From: Dallia pectoralis
Taxonomy: Eukaryota > Chordata > Actinopteri > Esociformes > Umbridae
Reading direction: 5' to 3'
Assembly (NCBI GenBank): GCA_029465975.1
Contig: CM055737.1
Span: 19,679,502 to 19,743,501, forward strand
DNA: 64,000 nucleotides
The notes under the pieces are model-generated. The model was not told where the DNA came from. It saw only the letters and a program-made list of their open reading frames with translations, and did no database searches. The first letter of the stretch is position 1. Each line of letters begins with the position of its first letter. Position numbers and translations under genes: made by a program. This document shows, piece after piece, positions 60,925 through 64,000 of this stretch.

Positions 60925-62137
60925 GATCGGGCGTTTTCAGGGTGTTGTGGCCGTAAGCTATTAGAAAAGTTGAAATTACAGCTGTTATTGATTTCTTCAC
61001 TGCATAATTAACTTTTTGATTGATTGTTTCTTCCCGCCAAGAAAATAACAAAATGCTTACAACACTAGATATTCCTAGGCGGTCTCCCATCCAAGTACTA
61101 ACCAAGCCCGACCCTGCTTGGCTTCTGACATCAGACGAGATCAGGCGTTTTCAGGGTGGTGTGGCCGTAAGCTATTAGAAAAGTTGAAATTACAGCCCTT
61201 ATTGATTTCTTCACTGCATAATTAACTTTTTGATTGATTGTTTCTTACCGCCATGAAAATAACAAAATGCTTACAACACTATATATTCCTAGGCGGTCTC
61301 CCATCCAAGTACTAACCAAGCCCAACCCTGCTTGGCTTCCGAGATCAGACGAGATCGGGCGTTTTCAGGGGGGTGTGGCCGTAAGCTATTAGAAGAGTTG
61401 AAATTACAGCTGTTATTGATTTCTTCACTGCATAATTAACTTTTTGATAGATTGTTTCTTCCCGCCAAGAAAATAACAAAATGCTTACAACACTAGATAT
61501 TCCTAGGCGGTCGCCTATCCAAGTACTAACCAAGCCCGACCCTGCTTGGCTTCCGAGATCGGGCGTTTTCAGGGTGGTGTGGCCGTAAGCGATAAGACAA
61601 GTTGAAATTACAGCTCTTATTGATTTCTTCACTGCATAATTAACTTTTTGATTGATTGTTTCTTCCCGCCATGAAAATAACAAAATGCTTACAACACTAG
61701 ATATTCCCAGGCGGTCTCCCATCCAAGTACTAACCAAGCCCGACCCTGTTTGGTTTCCGAGATCAGGCGTTTTCAGGGTGGTGTGGCCGTAGGGTATTAG
61801 AACATAAGAAAATACAGCTCTTATTGATTTCTTCACTGCATAATTAACTTTTTGATTGATTGTTTCTTCCCGCCAAGAAAATAACAAAATGCTTACAACA
61901 CTAGATATTCCTAGGCGGTCTCCCATCCAAGTACTAACCAAGCCCGACCCTGCTTGGCTTCCGAGATCAGACGAGATCGGGCGATTTCAGGGTGGTGTGG
62001 CCGTAAGCGATAAGACAAGTTGAAACTAGATAGCGTACAATTTCTGCAGAAATTGTGATGATGTGTGCTTGCGGCCACCCGTAGTCGACTGTGTACTGAT
62101 ATCAACTGCCAAACTGAGGTGACACTGCTGCTGCTGC

Positions 62138-63133
62138 GCCATAGTATGCAATGTGTTAAACCTATCAGTCATTACTCATGAATACACACTACTGCTGCAA
62201 GCACCATAGTATGCAATGGGGGGATGCCTAAAGGGAGGGAGAGCAAGCAGCAACAATTCACATGCTTTAGTATTGTATACACGTACAGTTAGTATTAACC
62301 TGGCAGTCAAGCTCAACAGGAAGTTACCATACAGGCCCCCTATCTCATATCACTTTCCTGCGATGCCTAAAGGGAGGGAGAGCAAGCAGCAACAATTCAC
62401 ATGCTTTAGTATTGTATACACGTACAGTTAGTATTAACCTGGCAGTCAAGCTCAACAGGAAGTTACCATACAGGCCCCTATCTCATATCACTTTCCTGCC
62501 AGCCCTGACGCAGTGACTTTTGATTTGTTATAGAATAAACATGGACTCATCAGGTAGCCTTCTTTAAAGAAGGGAAACCCTCAACAGTTACATTAAATTA
62601 CCAGTAATAGTTCATTGGTGGGGGGGGCAAGGTTTGCTTCACACCGGCTTCAAATGTTTTTCCTGGGCCTTTCCATCCTATCCTATCACCGTGACCTCTG
62701 TGAAAAAGAGAAGACAGTACAATGGACAGGAGTTTAGCACATGTTTAAATCTTCTCAGTTAATATGTACTTATTTGTATTGACTGGTTCATACCTCCCTG
62801 TCAAGTATACAATGTATAAAAACCTATCAGTCATTACTCATGAATACACACTGCTGCTACATGCACCATAGTATACAATGTGTTAAACCACCATAGTATA
62901 CAATGTGTTAAACCTATCAGTCATTACTCTTGAATACACACTACTGCTGCAAGCACCATAGTATGCAATGGGTTAAACCTATCAGTCATTACTCATGAAT
63001 ACACACTGCTGCTACATGCACCATATTATACAATGTGTTAAACCTATCAGTCATTAATCATGAATACACACTGCTGCTACATGCACCATAGTATACAATG
63101 TGTTAAACATATCAGTCATTACTCATGAATACC
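62138..63133 (+). repeat. 65-bp tandem repeat, interrupted, 6-7 units
   Basis: Unit ACCATAGTATACAATGTGTT followed by AAACCTATCAGTCATTACTC and ATGAATACACACTGCTGCTA plus CATGC. One unit lies at 62138-62202; the rest form a cluster at about 62800-63133, including one shortened unit (62866-62888). Confidence 0.82.
62223..62499 (+). repeat. 139-bp direct duplication
   Basis: 62223-62361 and 62362-62499 are identical except for one C in the CAGGCCCCC run. It sits inside the 65-bp repeat field, directly after one of its units. Near identity implies a recent event. Confidence 0.88.
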
Positions 63134-63134
63134 C

Positions 63135-63246
63135 AAAATATCCAACCGGTCTAAGTCAGAGTGACTGACCCTCTCCGGTTGGACGATTGCAAAATATCCC
63201 ACCGGTCTAAGTCAGTGTGACAGACCCCTCTCCGGTTGGACGACTG
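63135..63246 (+). repeat. 56-bp repeat x 2
   Basis: AAAATATCC, CACCGGTCTAAGTCAG-like and CTCTCCGGTTGGACGA blocks repeat at 63135 and 63191. A partial third copy (AAAATATCCAACCGGTCTAA) is near 63639. Confidence 0.8.
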
Positions 63247-63668
63247 AGAATGATACGGTATCTTGAGAGACCGGATGGATACGCAAGGTTTGAATGGTTA
63301 CCACTGATTATACACTTGAGGCAACCACCACAATGAGCATTCACACTCTGGTCTGGTGATGTTTTTGTGCAATGTGTAAGTGAAATAAAGCTTGGTGATG
63401 TTTTTGTACTCTCACATTCATGATGTTTGGTGATGTTGTTGTGCAACGTGTACGTGAAATAAAGGCAGGCCGGGGAGCCAAGAGTAGGCAGGCTACCCAA
63501 AGTGTCCAGCCAGGCTAAGCCAAAGTGGCGAAACCCCCGAGGTACTGTACACGGATTCAGGAGATGTTCACCCCAGCCCGGTCACTGAGACAATTATACG
63601 GATTAGGCGTGGGGAGCCTAGAGTGTGCTTGGCTACCCAAAATATCCAACCGGTCTAAGTCAGATTCC

Positions 63669-63800
63669 CCGCTGTCCTCGGGTCACGGGAAACACAAGCT
63701 CTCTTGCCCTGCCCGCTGCCCTCAGGTCTCAGAAACACAAGCTCATTTGCCCTCGCCGCTGTCCTCGGGTCTCAGAAACACACTCTCTCTGCCCTCTCCG
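63669..63800 (+). repeat. about 43-bp repeat x 3
   Basis: CCGCTGTCCTCGGGTC-type units start at 63669, 63713 and 63756 with a partial at 63798; each continues with GAAACACA and a TTGCCCT-like end. Confidence 0.78.
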
Positions 63801-63935
63801 CTTGAGTAGAGCTATGTTGGCCTCTAAGCTTGCTATAGATCTTGAAACAGCGTTTATCGCTATGTTCAACTCGGCCTCTTCTTTCTATCTAATCGGGGTC
63901 AGTTTATTCTCTCGTTCCATGGGGTGCATGTACAA

Positions 63936-64000
63936 TTGAAAAGACGTCAGATTTGTCCTACTTTTCAACATTGAAAACAGGTCGATCTTGTCCTACTTTT
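63936..64000 (+). repeat. about 35-bp repeat x 2 at the window end
   Basis: TTGAAAAGACGTC and TTGAAAACAGGTC each lead into a TTGTCCTACTTTT block; starts at 63936 and 63971. It probably continues past the window. Confidence 0.7.

Larger units (their letters stand above)
46189..62025 (-). rRNA. 5S rRNA gene tandem array, about 75 units
   Basis: The last - strand array, with many 204-bp deleted units and strong higher-order structure. It stops inside a spacer at TAAGACAAGTTGAAA (about 62025), where unrelated sequence begins. Confidence 0.96.
62026..64000. other. non-5S flank, no recognisable gene
   Basis: Unique-looking sequence with several tandem repeats (listed separately). Short open frames here, the longest about 100 codons at 63625-63939, show no motif I recognise and overlap repeats. 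62500-62800 holds nothing identifiable beyond a GGGGGGG run near 62620. Confidence 0.7.

Noticed and set aside
15428..61941. Dozens of open frames of 62-266 codons beginning MVSTWMGDRLG
   Set aside because: They are the 5S gene and spacer read as codons. The frame closes at the TGA within GTCTGA of the gene and stays open only where the 10-nt deletion removes it, which gives the longer frames. No independent coding evidence.
26001..62025. A CRISPR array or a centromeric satellite
   Set aside because: The regular repeat is a 5S rRNA gene with a constant spacer, not short repeats with unique spacers. Higher-order structure resembles satellite DNA, but the unit is a recognisable Pol III gene.
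63625..63939. A 104-codon open frame in the right flank
   Set aside because: It overlaps the 43-bp repeat, has no recognisable domain and no splice or start context that would mark an exon.
1..64000. tRNA genes, snRNA genes or a viral insertion
   Set aside because: I saw no cloverleaf with tRNA A and B boxes, no U1/U2-like sequence, no LTR pair and no gag-pol order; all RT-bearing elements are non-LTR.

Overview
The window is repeat-dominated eukaryotic DNA, most likely from a teleost fish. About 39 kb of the 64 kb is tandem 5S ribosomal RNA genes: a 119-nt gene plus a 95-nt spacer gives a 214-bp period, and I estimate 180-185 units by dividing array length by period. Into these genes are inserted 5S-targeted non-LTR retrotransposons with two open reading frames (ORFs). 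They resemble the Tx1-clade, Mutsu-type elements described from zebrafish 5S genes. An L2-type LINE with a fish-style 3' end and a probable piggyBac-like terminus also point to a teleost. Very large 5S arrays are known in pikes (Esox), but the species cannot be fixed from this window. I see no ordinary protein-coding host gene.

Layout. 1-2105: 5S array on +. 2106-7464: decayed LINE 'A' (+). 7465-9247: 5S array (+). 9248-9747: 500-N gap, across which the array switches strand. 9748-10120: 5S array (-). 10121-15403: LINE 'B1' (-). 15404-19245: 5S array (-). 19246-25303: LINE 'C' (-), carrying a nested L2 LINE at 21435-23900 (+) and cut at a TTAA by a probable piggyBac-like end that runs into a second 500-N gap (25501-26000). 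26001-40863: 5S array (-) with higher-order repeats. 40864-46188: LINE 'B2' (-), with intact ORF1. 46189-62025: 5S array (-) with more higher-order repeats. 62026-64000: non-5S flank made largely of short tandem repeats.

How the parts relate. Every 5S-targeted LINE lies in the same orientation as the 5S genes around it, and its poly(A) tail joins the gene at nt 25-27. The downstream gene fragment therefore keeps the whole internal Pol III promoter. In B1 and B2 the 5' junction is at nt 66 of 5S, so nt 26-66 appear on both sides of the element. Both copies carry the same T43-to-G change in the upstream fragment although their outer flanks differ, which suggests that this 5S piece travels with the element. 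ORF1 (three cysteine-rich knuckles) and ORF2 (APE endonuclease, reverse transcriptase, C-terminal CCHC) meet at a TGATG stop-start overlap, as in retrotransposons that use termination-reinitiation.

The arrays mix full-length 5S genes with two classes of 10-nt-deleted genes. The deletion classes are multiplied as fixed members of 5-, 7- and 10-unit higher-order repeats. The 5S consensus differs from the usual teleost somatic gene at about ten positions, one pair of which is compensatory in the 67-71/104-108 helix. This raises the possibility of an alternative (for example oocyte-type) 5S class.
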